From positions 1 through 17,792 of the forward strand of contig DGSN01000073.1 of NCBI GenBank assembly GCA_002393575.1: 17,792 nt of DNA, given 5' to 3'. The stretch is from Prevotellaceae bacterium UBA4361 (lineage in GTDB: Bacteria > Bacteroidota > Bacteroidia > Bacteroidales > Bacteroidaceae). The translations under genes and the position numbers were made by a program. The notes beneath the pieces are model-generated. The model worked only from the letters and a program-made list of their open reading frames with translations. It was not told the DNA's origin and did no database searches. This document shows positions 1 to 7,039 of the stretch, in pieces (position 1 is the stretch's first letter; each line of letters starts with the position of its first letter).

Positions 1-1
1 C

Positions 2-270
2 TAAACTTTCCCATCATATTGGGATAGCGTAACCCTCTGACGCTGAAGGCGTCATCGCTCAGTAACCGTAGGTCGGAACGACCTGCGGGTGGTGTGTATT
101 TGGGCAAGATGCACTCTGAAAGAGTGCCCCAACAGCCATAGATGGGCGACTCTTTCAGAGTCGATTGAGCGGACACACAGCTATCCGGGGGTGCTTTGCA
201 CCCTCGGTTACTGAGCGTTGACGCTTTCAGCGTCTTCTGATACAATTATTCAAGGGATGGGAAAGTTTAA
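2..270. repeat. Symmetric nested palindrome with six hairpins
   Basis: No gene is visible here. The outer arms TAAACTTTCCCATC (2-15) and GATGGGAAAGTTTA (257-270) are exact reverse complements. Inside them, 39-67 and 206-234 are reverse complements at 27 of 29 positions. Six short hairpins lie between: 39-53, 70-84, 111-127, 147-163, 189-203 and 220-234. Most have 5-6 bp stems and loops of TGAA or TTTCA type. Their centres (46, 77, 119, 155, 196, 227) are mirror images about position ~136.5, the same axis as the outer arms. The shape suggests a MITE-like or palindromic repeat unit. A structured RNA is possible. Whether an open reading frame ends just before the window cannot be seen. Confidence 0.8.
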
Positions 271-300
271 TTAAGTTAGTTAGACATAAAGGTGCGCACA

Positions 301-339
301 TCCTGCCATGCGTCGTGATGATGAGTGGCAGGAATTTTT
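301..339 (+). terminator. Possible intrinsic terminator
   Basis: TCCTGCCA (301-308) pairs with TGGCAGGA (326-333) to give an 8-bp stem with a 17-nt loop, followed by TTTTT within 335-339. The loop is long and no upstream gene is visible in the window, so this is only a candidate terminator for transcription entering from the left. Confidence 0.35.
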
Positions 340-353
340 GTGTGGTGCAGACT

Positions 354-401
354 CCATTCTTCATTCTCCATTCTCCATTCTTTATTCTACATTCTTCATT
401 T
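354..401. repeat. Single-arm heptad repeat upstream of rbr
   Basis: Imperfect 7-bp units of ATTCTTC type (variants ATTCTCC, ATTCTTT, ATTCTAC) run up to a T-rich stretch. It matches the right arm of the inverted-repeat elements at 1071-1175 and 3331-3428, but I see no opposing GAAGAAT arm or core here. It is probably a partial or decayed copy lying just upstream of the rbr promoter. Confidence 0.75.
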
Positions 402-459
402 TTTTATCCTTCGTGCAAAAATACTTTGTCGTGTGTTTTCTTTTTTTCTCCTTTTCTAT

Positions 460-467
460 TATCTTTG
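460..467 (+). promoter_or_regulatory. Bacteroidetes -7 promoter element of rbr
   Basis: TATCTTTG matches the Bacteroidetes -7 consensus TAnnTTTG exactly and lies 53 bp before the rbr start codon. A T-rich TTTTC at about 436-440 sits near the expected -33 position, but is not a perfect TTTG. Confidence 0.6.
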
Positions 468-520
468 CCAACGAGTAAAGAAACTTTTGACTATTCACCT
501 CAGAAAAAACTAACAAGAAC

Positions 521-1066
521 ATGGAAAAGACGAATAAGTATGCTGGCACCCAGACGGAGAAAAATCTGGAGGCGGCTTTTGCTGGCGAGTCGATGGCTCG
601 TAACAAATACACGTATTTTGCTTCGAAGGCTAAGAAGGAAGGATTTGAGCAGATTGCTGCGCTTTTCCTCCAGACGGCTGACAACGAAAAGGAACACGCA
701 AAACTGTGGTTCAAGGAACTCAACGGCATTGGCGACACGGCTGAGAACCTGGGTGCTGCTGCCGATGGCGAGAACTACGAGTGGACGGACATGTATGAGG
801 GCTTTGCCAAGACTGCCGAGGAGGAAGGCTTCAAGGCGTTGGCTGCCAAGTTCCGCATGGTGGCTGCCATTGAGAAGCGCCATGAGGAGCGTTATCGTGC
901 TTTGCTGAAGAACGTGGAAACAGCAGAGGTGTTCAAGAAGTCGAGTGTGAAGGTGTGGAAATGCCGCAACTGCGGGCACATCGTTGTGGGTGAGAAGGCT
1001 CCAGAAATCTGCCCTGTATGTGCGCATCCTCAGGCTTACTTCGAAGTGATGGCTGAGAATTATTAA
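521..1066 (+). CDS. rbr: Rubrerythrin
   Basis: This is a 181-residue rubrerythrin, a cytoplasmic non-haem iron protein that reduces hydrogen peroxide in anaerobes using electrons delivered through its rubredoxin-like centre. The N-terminal ferritin-like four-helix domain (about 1-135) carries the di-iron ligand signatures: E23, E56-x2-H59, further glutamates around 93-101, and E118-x2-H121. The C-terminal rubredoxin-like knuckle has two Cys-x2-Cys pairs (C148/C151 and C164/C167), one iron site. The length is close to the usual ~190. The start at 521 is supported by family length and by a TAnnTTTG promoter 53 bp upstream. It is followed by an inverted-repeat element and then an unrelated secreted glycosidase, so it is probably transcribed alone. 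The assignment is secure. Confidence 0.95.
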   Translation: MEKTNKYAGTQTEKNLEAAFAGESMARNKYTYFASKAKKEGFEQIAALFLQTADNEKEHAKLWFKELNGIGDTAENLGAAADGENYEWTDMYEGFAKTAEEEGFKALAAKFRMVAAIEKRHEERYRALLKNVETAEVFKKSSVKVWKCRNCGHIVVGEKAPEICPVCAHPQAYFEVMAENY

Positions 1067-1070
1067 AAAA

Positions 1071-1175
1071 AACGAAGAATGAAGAATGAAGAATGAAGAA
1101 TGAAGAATGTATTTTACTCTGCCCATTGGATGGGTAATTTTCATTCTTCATTCTACATTCTTCATTCTTCATTTT
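1071..1175. repeat. Heptad inverted-repeat element, copy A
   Basis: The left arm 1071-1109 is five tandem GAAGAAT-type units. The right arm 1142-1175 is its near-exact reverse complement, with one variant unit (ATTCTAC). The spacer, read on the minus strand, contains GAAAATTAC, then CCCAT-CCA-ATGGG, then GCAGAGTAAAA. The last two also occur, with variation, in the copies at 3331-3428 and 9511-9631. Here the core is inverted relative to those two. It fills the gap between rbr and the next gene. Confidence 0.9.
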
Positions 1176-1189
1176 AAAATTAAGGGTGC

Positions 1190-3325
1190 ATGAAAAGATT
1201 GGTTATGCTGACAGCGTTTGTTCTGTCAGTTTGTTTGGTGTGGGCTGAGAGAATCGACAGGAAAGCTCTGATGGATAGGAACAGCCCCATTGTGACGGCG
1301 ATGGACACGCTGGCATCGCTGTCTGTGGGAAACGGTGAATTTGCTGTGACGGTGGATGCAACAGGTTTGCAGTCGTTCCCTGAATACTATTCGAATGGTG
1401 TGCCATTAGGTACACAGAGTCAGTGGGGCTGGCACAGTTTCCCAAATCCAGAGAACTTGCAGTTCGACGAAACACTGCGTGGTTACAACTTTGGTCGGGG
1501 TACACAGGAGCTGTATGCTTGTCAGGTGAAGGCTGACGATTCGGTGCGAGGCAAGAAGGCTTCGGACTGGTATCGTGCCAATCCTCATCGCTTGCATTTG
1601 GGCATCGTGGGTTTCGACTTCGGCAAGAAGGCTTCGCCAGAGAAGGTGAAGAGCATCTATCAGACACTGGACTTGTGGAACGGCGAGGTGCGCAGTTCGT
1701 TTCAGTATGGGAAGAAGACTTTCGAGGTGCAGACCGTGTGCCATCCTGTGCTCGACATGATGAGTGCGCGTATTCAGAACACCGACAAGACTCCGCTCTT
1801 GATTCGATTCCCTTACCCAACGGGCAAACACAGTGACGATGCCTGTGACTGGAACTCTGACCTGCTGCACGAGACGGAGATGGTGCCGATTCCTTCGGGA
1901 GTCATCATGAAACGAATTCTCGATGGAACCGTGTATTTCGTGACGGTGCAGTGGACAGGTAAGGTGGATATAAAAAGGGTGGGGCGCAACGCCTTTCGTC
2001 TGAAGCCTCATTCCGTGGATTGGTCGCTGAGCGTGAACTACACGAAGGCGTTTCCTTTCGAGAGCAAGACGTTGCCAAACTTCGAGGAAACACGTCTGGC
2101 AGCAGCGTGCCACTGGCAGGAGTTCTGGCAGGAAGGTGCGGCTGTGGATTTCTCCCACTGCTTCGATGCTCGTGCCAAGGAACTGGAACGCCGCGTGGTG
2201 CTGAGCCAGTATCTGTTGGCGATTCAGAGTGCAGGAAGTATTCCACCACAGGAAACGGGTCTTACCTACAATTCGTGGTTCGGCAAGTTCCACCTCGAAA
2301 TGATTTACTGGCACGAGGCTTGGCTTCCGCTTTGGGGACATGGCGACCTGCTGCGCAAGACTCTCCGTTGGTACAAGACGGCTGAGCCTGTGGCTCGACA
2401 GATAGCAGACCGACAGGGACTGAAAGGCGTTCGCTGGATGAAGATGACCGACCCAAGCGGCGTGGAAGCCCCATCGAATGTGGGTAGTTTTCTGATTTGG
2501 CAGCAACCACATCTCATCCAGTTGGCTGAATTGGTCTATCAGAGCTATATCAATAAGGAAGACTACAACGACGAGGCTTACCGCCAAGACAAAGCCAAAG
2601 CCTTCCTGCGTGAATTTGCTCCGTTGGTGGAGGAAACGGCTGAGATGATGGCAGACTTTGCCACTTACAACAAGCAGAAGCAGCGTTGGGAACTGCGCGG
2701 ATTCATTCCTGCACAGGAAACGCTTTCTGCTCGCACGACGGTGAACGCTCCGTTCGAACTGTCGTATTGGCACTATGGACTGAGCATTGCCCAGCAATGG
2801 AGAAAGCGATTGGGACTGCAAGCTAACGCACAATGGCAGGACATCATCGACCACTTGTCACCGCTTGCCAAGAACAGCGACAACCTTTACTTGGCAGCGG
2901 AGAATGCCACGGACACTTACACCAACATCAAATACACGTCGGACCACATGGCTGTGCTGGGTGCGCTGGGTGTGTTGCCTGGCTACTACGGCATTGACCG
3001 CAAGGTGATGCACAACACGCTGAACTGGGTGTGGAACGGTTGGAACTGGGACAAGACTTGGGGTTGGGATTATCCGATGACAGCTATGTGTGCGGCACGA
3101 CTGGGTGAACCCGAGATGGCTGTCAACGCTCTCCTGATGGACAAGCGCACGAATACTTACTTGAAGAACGGCCACAACTACCAAGACAACCGTCTGCGCG
3201 TCTATCTCCCTGGCAATGGCGGTTTGCTCATTGCCGTCGCTCTCATGTGCAATGGTTGGGAAGGCAGCGAAGGCAAATGCCCAGGCTTCCCAAAGACTTG
3301 GGACGTGAGATGGGAAAGTAAGTGA
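1190..3325 (+). CDS. Secreted six-hairpin glycosidase, GH65-like
   Basis: This is a 711-residue exported protein that I read as an (alpha/alpha)6-barrel glycoside hydrolase resembling family GH65 and relatives. Residues 1-19 are a signal peptide (MKR, hydrophobic core, VWA cleavage site) with no lipobox cysteine. An N-terminal beta-sandwich-like region spans about 20-300. The catalytic-type region is about 335-690: ETGLTYNSWFGKFH...YWHEAWLPLW (355-382) aligns by eye with the GH65 segment containing GHxFWDTE, and FIPAQE (E510) sits where the general acid would be. The C-terminal signature is PGNGGLLIAVALMCNGWEG and then PGFPKTWDVRWE. The substrate cannot be deduced and the family assignment comes from remembered motifs only. 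No SusC/SusD pair is next to it. Heptad repeat elements flank it on both sides. Confidence 0.6.
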   Translation: MKRLVMLTAFVLSVCLVWAERIDRKALMDRNSPIVTAMDTLASLSVGNGEFAVTVDATGLQSFPEYYSNGVPLGTQSQWGWHSFPNPENLQFDETLRGYNFGRGTQELYACQVKADDSVRGKKASDWYRANPHRLHLGIVGFDFGKKASPEKVKSIYQTLDLWNGEVRSSFQYGKKTFEVQTVCHPVLDMMSARIQNTDKTPLLIRFPYPTGKHSDDACDWNSDLLHETEMVPIPSGVIMKRILDGTVYFVTVQWTGKVDIKRVGRNAFRLKPHSVDWSLSVNYTKAFPFESKTLPNFEETRLAAACHWQEFWQEGAAVDFSHCFDARAKELERRVVLSQYLLAIQSAGSIPPQETGLTYNSWFGKFHLEMIYWHEAWLPLWGHGDLLRKTLRWYKTAEPVARQIADRQGLKGVRWMKMTDPSGVEAPSNVGSFLIWQQPHLIQLAELVYQSYINKEDYNDEAYRQDKAKAFLREFAPLVEETAEMMADFATYNKQKQRWELRGFIPAQETLSARTTVNAPFELSYWHYGLSIAQQWRKRLGLQANAQWQDIIDHLSPLAKNSDNLYLAAENATDTYTNIKYTSDHMAVLGALGVLPGYYGIDRKVMHNTLNWVWNGWNWDKTWGWDYPMTAMCAARLGEPEMAVNALLMDKRTNTYLKNGHNYQDNRLRVYLPGNGGLLIAVALMCNGWEGSEGKCPGFPKTWDVRWESK

Positions 3326-3330
3326 AAGAT

Positions 3331-3428
3331 AAATGAAGAATGAAAAATGAAGAATGAAGAATGAAAATTACTCCTTCCATGAGCAGAGTAAAAAACATTC
3401 TTCATTCTTCATTTTTCATTCTTCATTT
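3331..3428. repeat. Heptad inverted-repeat element, copy B, perfect 33-bp arms
   Basis: The left arm 3331-3363 and right arm 3396-3428 are perfect 33-bp reverse complements, including an aberrant unit (GAAAAAT instead of GAAGAAT) that is mirrored in both arms. The 32-bp spacer 3364-3395 carries the family core: CTCCT (3371-3375), ATGAG (3379-3383) and GCAGAGTAAAA. It fills the whole gap between two convergent genes, where a hairpin this size could stop transcription from both sides, though no clear T-run follows it. Confidence 0.92.
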
Positions 3429-3430
3429 CT

Positions 3431-5665
3431 TTATCTTCCGCTATACGTGGTGGAGGCTTTGGCTGATGTGGTTTGGGAGCCTCCGCTTACTTTGGCTCCG
3501 ATGGTAAGCCCGTACCATGTGTCGTCGGTTTCGGTGATGGTTGGAGAGGAAATGACGTAGTATGTAGTGCTGGTAGTGAGATGAGGAGAACTGATGAGCC
3601 AACTGGAAGTTCCACCGCCTCCACCACCGCCAGGACCATGACCGCCCCAACCGCCTCCACCGCCACCAGAGGAAGTGCTGTAGCCATTAGGCAGTTGGCT
3701 GGCATCGAAAGCAAGGATGGAAGAAGTGCCTGCGCTGGAACTTGTTTCTATCGCGAATTTGCTGACGGATGCTGAGAATCCTAACAATGGTTGACTACCT
3801 GTGGTGGAACTTACAGTGTTATTGCCGCCACCGTTGGCAATGACAGTACCACCCGTGATGTAGAGGTAGTAGCGTTCGGCTGCATCGAGTCCACATTCTG
3901 GCTCTCCGCTACCGAAAGCGAGTACCACGCCACCGCTGATATACATGTTCCCGTTGGAGTCGATGCCGTCGTTGGAAGACGTTTGTCCGAGTACGTATCC
4001 ACCTTTAACATATAGATGGCTGGCGGAGTTGATGGCGTCGTCGGCACTCGATACGCAGATGAGTTTGCCGTCGTTGACCGTCAGTGTGCTCTTGGTTTCG
4101 AATGCTTCGTGGCTGGACGAAGTGGCGTAGGTCTCGCCACCGTTGAATACGGCTGCACCATCAGCCTTGATGCCTTTGGCAGACACGCTTGACGAGGATG
4201 TGGAGCCGCCGCCTCCCCAGCCTCCCCAACCACCTCCTCCGCCGCTGGAGCTGCCGTAGTTAGAGCCTGTTGCCTTGCCGTTGACCGTGCCACCGTTCAC
4301 TGTGAGTGTGCCATCCACAGAGATGCCCTTGCCACCCGTTCCCGAAGAGGTGCAGGTGATGTTGGCAGTTCCGCTGACGGTCATGTTGCCGTCGCAGTTG
4401 ATGCCTGCGCAACCCTTGTAGTCTGTGGTTCCCGTGGAGGTGTATTTCGTTGTGGCTGCGCCAGAAGTGGTGCATTTCACTAAACCTCCCGTAATGTCGA
4501 GATTCTTTTCTGCCTTAATGCCGTGGGATGCACTTCCTGAACTCGTTGTTGTGATGTCGCCGCCCGAAATAATTAGTGCGCCATCCGCTTTAATGCCGTG
4601 GCTGTAGTTGCCCGTATTGGTTACGTTGATGGTTCCGCCTGATATTTCAACATTCATATCACTCGAAAGACCAGCACCAACTGAGTAATCGTAAGTGGAT
4701 GAATCATAAGTAGATGCTGCTTGTGCCTTCAGCGTGAGCGTACCGCCCGAGATGGCGATGGTGGAATCAGCCTTCACGCATTTTCCGCCTCCCACGCTCG
4801 AAGGAACCGTCACGGAGAGTGTGCCGTCGCTCATGATGAACTTGCCGTCGTCTGCCGACAGGTCGCCTTCCATGCCAATCTGGATGCCATCGTCGCCCAC
4901 ACCGCTGATGGTGAGGCTGCCACCTTTGATTTTCAGATACTGATTGACGTTGATGCCGTCCTTCGTGGCTTTGGTGATGGTGATACCTCCCGTCATGGTC
5001 TTTTTCAACAAGATGTACTCGTCAGCCCAGAATGCGTGTTTCGTGCCGTTGCCAGCAATGCTCAGTGTGCCCGAACCCGTGAACTCCGAATGTCCATTCA
5101 CCATGAGCGCACCCTTGTCGGTGCTACTGCTGCCGTCTGCCAGCGTGTTTGTGCCTACCAGTTCGAAGGCGATGCGCTTGCCGTCGTCGATGTTGATGGC
5201 AGCTCCCGATGGGTTGGTCAGCGAGAGGTTGTTCAGAACGAAGGTTGCTTTCAAGTCTCCATCCTGATAGAACGAACCATTGGAACAAGAACCGCTGAGG
5301 GTGTAAGTGATTTCATCAGCACAACCAGCTTCGATGATGCTCACGTATGTGTTGTTCGTCACGGTCGCCGTGATGTAAGGAGCAATGTTGCCAGCAATCA
5401 CCACTTCTGCTTTCGTGTCAGAATAGGTGACGCTCACTGTGTTGTCGTCGATGGTATTTGACAAATCGACCGACACGAGTTCTACGTCAGTCAGCGCGAA
5501 GGTTCTGCCACCGATGTTGAGTGCCGTTCCGTTGCTATACGTCATTTCGCTACAGTCCTTTGCGTTGAAGCGATAAGTGACATTGCCTTGTTTTACATCC
5601 AATACTTGTGCTTGGACTGTGGCGGAGAGTGCCAAGCCCAAGGCGATGAACAAATTCGTTTTCAT
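3431..5665 (-). CDS. Secreted beta-helix carbohydrate-binding protein, Cthe_2159-like
   Basis: This 744-residue exported protein resembles the Cthe_2159-type carbohydrate-binding family (a right-handed beta-helix related to pectate lyases, described in Clostridium thermocellum as binding cellulose and acidic sugars). Residues 1-19 are a signal peptide ending VQAQ. About 20-70 is a small module also seen in the upstream gene product. About 75-640 is built of repeats such as GINV/GIKA...ISGG...TV, with many GI(K/N)(A/V)DG turns typical of stacked beta-helix coils. Two Gly/Trp/Ser-rich low-complexity linkers interrupt it at about 468-492 and 663-685. No sorting-type C-terminal tail is obvious. 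It starts 2 bp after the stop of the preceding gene, so the two are almost certainly cotranscribed. It probably binds plant or host polysaccharide at the cell surface; catalysis is not indicated. Confidence 0.7.
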   Translation of the reverse strand: MKTNLFIALGLALSATVQAQVLDVKQGNVTYRFNAKDCSEMTYSNGTALNIGGRTFALTDVELVSVDLSNTIDDNTVSVTYSDTKAEVVIAGNIAPYITATVTNNTYVSIIEAGCADEITYTLSGSCSNGSFYQDGDLKATFVLNNLSLTNPSGAAINIDDGKRIAFELVGTNTLADGSSSTDKGALMVNGHSEFTGSGTLSIAGNGTKHAFWADEYILLKKTMTGGITITKATKDGINVNQYLKIKGGSLTISGVGDDGIQIGMEGDLSADDGKFIMSDGTLSVTVPSSVGGGKCVKADSTIAISGGTLTLKAQAASTYDSSTYDYSVGAGLSSDMNVEISGGTINVTNTGNYSHGIKADGALIISGGDITTTSSGSASHGIKAEKNLDITGGLVKCTTSGAATTKYTSTGTTDYKGCAGINCDGNMTVSGTANITCTSSGTGGKGISVDGTLTVNGGTVNGKATGSNYGSSSGGGGGWGGWGGGGSTSSSSVSAKGIKADGAAVFNGGETYATSSSHEAFETKSTLTVNDGKLICVSSADDAINSASHLYVKGGYVLGQTSSNDGIDSNGNMYISGGVVLAFGSGEPECGLDAAERYYLYITGGTVIANGGGNNTVSSTTGSQPLLGFSASVSKFAIETSSSAGTSSILAFDASQLPNGYSTSSGGGGGGWGGHGPGGGGGGGTSSWLISSPHLTTSTTYYVISSPTITETDDTWYGLTIGAKVSGGSQTTSAKASTTYSGR

Positions 5666-5667
5666 AA

Positions 5668-6087
5668 TTACTTCAAGATGATTTTGACAGGCGCTTTGCC
5701 TTGGGTGGATGACTTCGCTACGTAGATGCCGCGAGGCAGACTGCTGCTTGCAGACTCAATGGTAGAAAACTTGCCGACGCTGATGCCCGAAGTGGTGAAC
5801 AACTCGATGTTCTCTGTTCCGTTGAACAGGAGGGTGTTGATGGCATTGGTGCTGTTGTCCGTTGCGCTGAACGACATTTTCACCAAGTCGGCTGTCGTGA
5901 AGGAATAGGTTTCTCCATCCGCCGTTTTGACAGACGTGGAGGTGTCGGAAAAACTGATTTGGATGTCCTTGCTGGCGAATGCCACGATACTGTTGTCAGT
6001 TGTTTCGAATGCCAGATAGTCGTAATCGTCTGCCCATGCCGAAAGAGCAAACAGGGCAGAAAAAATAGTTAGCAGTTTCTTTTTCAT
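5668..6087 (-). CDS. Small secreted protein with T9SS-like C-terminal tail
   Basis: This is a 139-residue protein of unknown function. Residues 1-19 form a signal peptide (MKKK, hydrophobic core, SAWA|DD). About 24-75 resembles the N-terminal module of the downstream 744-residue protein, with KD...I/M-S/T-F/Y-S, then G-x-T-Y/F, then a T-x-x-x-LV-x-M/V pattern. The last ~45 residues (LFTTSGISVGKF...LPRGIYVAK...APVKIILK) follow the pattern of type IX secretion type A sorting domains (L-x3-G, LP-x-GIY, K-x-KI at the end). That suggests export across the outer membrane. It is the first gene of a two-gene unit with 2 bp between stop and next start, behind a TAnnTTTG promoter. Its role may be to assist or anchor its partner; this is inference. 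Confidence 0.65.
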   Translation of the reverse strand: MKKKLLTIFSALFALSAWADDYDYLAFETTDNSIVAFASKDIQISFSDTSTSVKTADGETYSFTTADLVKMSFSATDNSTNAINTLLFNGTENIELFTTSGISVGKFSTIESASSSLPRGIYVAKSSTQGKAPVKIILK

Positions 6088-6112
6088 CGCTGTTGTTGAA
6101 GGGTTTAGGTTG

Positions 6113-6120
6113 CAAAATTA
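6113..6120 (-). promoter_or_regulatory. -7 promoter element of the secreted-protein pair
   Basis: Read on the minus strand this is TAATTTTG, an exact TAnnTTTG match, 25 bp upstream of the start codon at 6087. No convincing -33 TTTG was found, so the call rests on the -7 box and its position. Confidence 0.55.
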
Positions 6121-6210
6121 AGGGAAAAACTTGAATTTGTAATTAAAAACGATGAAAAGGTGATATTATTGCACGGAACGGTGCTTATTTTTAGAAAAAT
6201 GTCACTTTTT

Positions 6211-6255
6211 GAGTTTGTAAGTTTGTGAGTTTATAAGTTTTTAAGTTATCGCTGA
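6211..6255. repeat. Octanucleotide tandem repeat in spacer
   Basis: In the 227-bp spacer 6088-6314, five 8-bp units follow one another without a break: GAGTTTGT, AAGTTTGT, GAGTTTAT, AAGTTTTT and AAGTTATC. The block AAGTTTTTAAGTT followed one base later by TCGCTGA (6235-6255) recurs at 11507-11527 between trkA and trkH, and related 8-bp units occur at 17740-17763. I see no gene or clear terminator in the rest of this spacer. Confidence 0.75.
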
Positions 6256-6314
6256 ATAGCAATTTTTCTACTTTTTACCCTTGTCTCTTCACGCTTCATC
6301 TTGAAGGGTTGTGC

Positions 6315-6548
6315 TTACACGAAATCCAGCGCATTACGCTTGATAACGAGTGGATAGCGTTCGGGATGACGCAGGCTGTCGATTTCAAGATCTACGTCAA
6401 GATCTGGCCACTCAATGGCTTCGGTACCACTCATCCGAACATTTAAAACGCTGCGGATGGGAGCGTCCTGCATCCAAGGAATGCGGTTGTAAGAAAGAAA
6501 ATAGTCGTGACCCAGCACCGAAAGCATAATGCCCTGTGCGTTAATCAT
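6315..6548 (-). CDS. DUF2442 domain protein
   Basis: This is a 77-residue small protein with the DUF2442 hallmark segment IEWPDLDVDLEIDSL followed by HPERYPL near the C-terminus; the function of the family is not established. I chose the start at 6548 because it overlaps the preceding gene's stop by 8 bp, an arrangement typical of translational coupling, and because the protein then begins at the usual domain edge. An ATG at 6599 would add 17 residues of no visible homology. DUF2442 genes are often paired with DUF4160 genes, and the pair has been suspected of being toxin-antitoxin-like. The sequence here shows only the pairing. Confidence 0.65.
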   Translation of the reverse strand: MINAQGIMLSVLGHDYFLSYNRIPWMQDAPIRSVLNVRMSGTEAIEWPDLDVDLEIDSLRHPERYPLVIKRNALDFV

Positions 6549-6792
6549 CAATACGCTTGCCAATGTGCTGTCGGAATTGTTCTTTGAAGTTGTCTGCATA
6601 TTTCTCTACAATTTTCTTGATTTCATTTAGTTTATGCTCAGGTATGCCCATATTCTTAGCCAGTTCCACATGCGGTTCCAACCAATACTTTGCTTCGTGT
6701 CCGTCGCAGAGCACATGGATGTGCATCCGCTCTTCTTCGTTGGAATATATCTTGAACGTGTACTCGTTCTCTCGTCTGAATACTGGACTCAT
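6541..6792 (-). CDS. DUF4160 domain protein
   Basis: This 83-residue cytoplasmic protein matches DUF4160: an N-terminal FKIYSNEEERMHIHV segment (13-27) with the characteristic H-x-H, then an alpha-helical C-terminal part beginning at LAKNMGIPEHKLNEI. The biochemical role is unknown; the domain is commonly found beside DUF2442, as here (8-bp overlap with the next gene). A TAnnTTTG promoter lies about 20 bp upstream, and four 22-bp-phased palindromes lie some 150-240 bp upstream, possible regulatory sites. Charged and Lys/Glu-rich, with no signal peptide. Confidence 0.7.
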   Translation of the reverse strand: MSPVFRRENEYTFKIYSNEEERMHIHVLCDGHEAKYWLEPHVELAKNMGIPEHKLNEIKKIVEKYADNFKEQFRQHIGKRIDD

Positions 6793-6812
6793 GTTCTTTT
6801 AACATTTGGGTG

Positions 6813-6820
6813 CAAATATA
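6813..6820 (-). promoter_or_regulatory. -7 promoter element of DUF4160-DUF2442
   Basis: The minus strand reads TATATTTG, an exact TAnnTTTG match 20 bp upstream of the ATG at 6792. It implies a very short leader for the two-gene unit. No clear -33 box was identified. Confidence 0.55.
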
Positions 6821-6941
6821 CAAAAACTTTCCCGATTGTAATGATTTCGAAAGAAAAAGCGGTGAACAATATGAAAAAAGTTCAAATGGCATCTAATAGT
6901 CTAATCGTACTAATCAGCATTTCGGCAATTCGTCCTCGTTC

Positions 6942-7029
6942 ATTGATTGAACGTTCAATGTGGTTTGAACGAACGTTCGTTTGAATGTGGTTGAACGTTC
7001 ATTTGAAGGCTGACGAACGCTCGTTTGGG
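6942..7029. repeat. Four palindromes phased at 22 bp
   Basis: Four inverted repeats centred at 6952/6953, 6974/6975, 6996/6997 and 7018/7019 are exactly 22 bp apart. They are ATTGAACGTTCAAT (perfect 14), AACGAACGTTCGTT (perfect 14), TGAACGTTCA (perfect 10) and ACGAACGCTCGT (one mismatch). All share GAACG(T/C)TC. Two helical turns of spacing would put them on one face of DNA, as expected of an operator array or iterons. They lie between the lysE stop and the DUF4160 promoter, both genes on the minus strand. No protein is known to bind them. Confidence 0.85.
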
Positions 7030-7039
7030 TTTGTGGTCA

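Noticed and set aside
2..270. Integron attC array or a tRNA cluster
   Set aside because: No integrase, no attC core sites and no tRNA cloverleaf or CCA ends; the symmetry about one axis fits a palindromic repeat element.
315..908. 197-codon plus-strand frame overlapping rbr
   Set aside because: Out of frame with rubrerythrin, Arg/Leu-rich, and its N-terminus is translated from the heptad repeat.
1406..2854. 482-codon open frame on the minus strand opposite the GH65-like gene
   Set aside because: No signal peptide or domain pattern; the plus-strand frame has a signal peptide and full-length glycosidase motifs.
6549..6599. Longer N-terminus for the DUF2442 gene starting at 6599
   Set aside because: It would only translate DUF4160 codons out of frame; the ATG at 6548 gives the usual 8-bp coupled overlap and domain start.
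6942..7029. CRISPR array
   Set aside because: Units are contiguous with 22-bp spacing and no unique spacers; the palindromic centres fit protein binding sites better.
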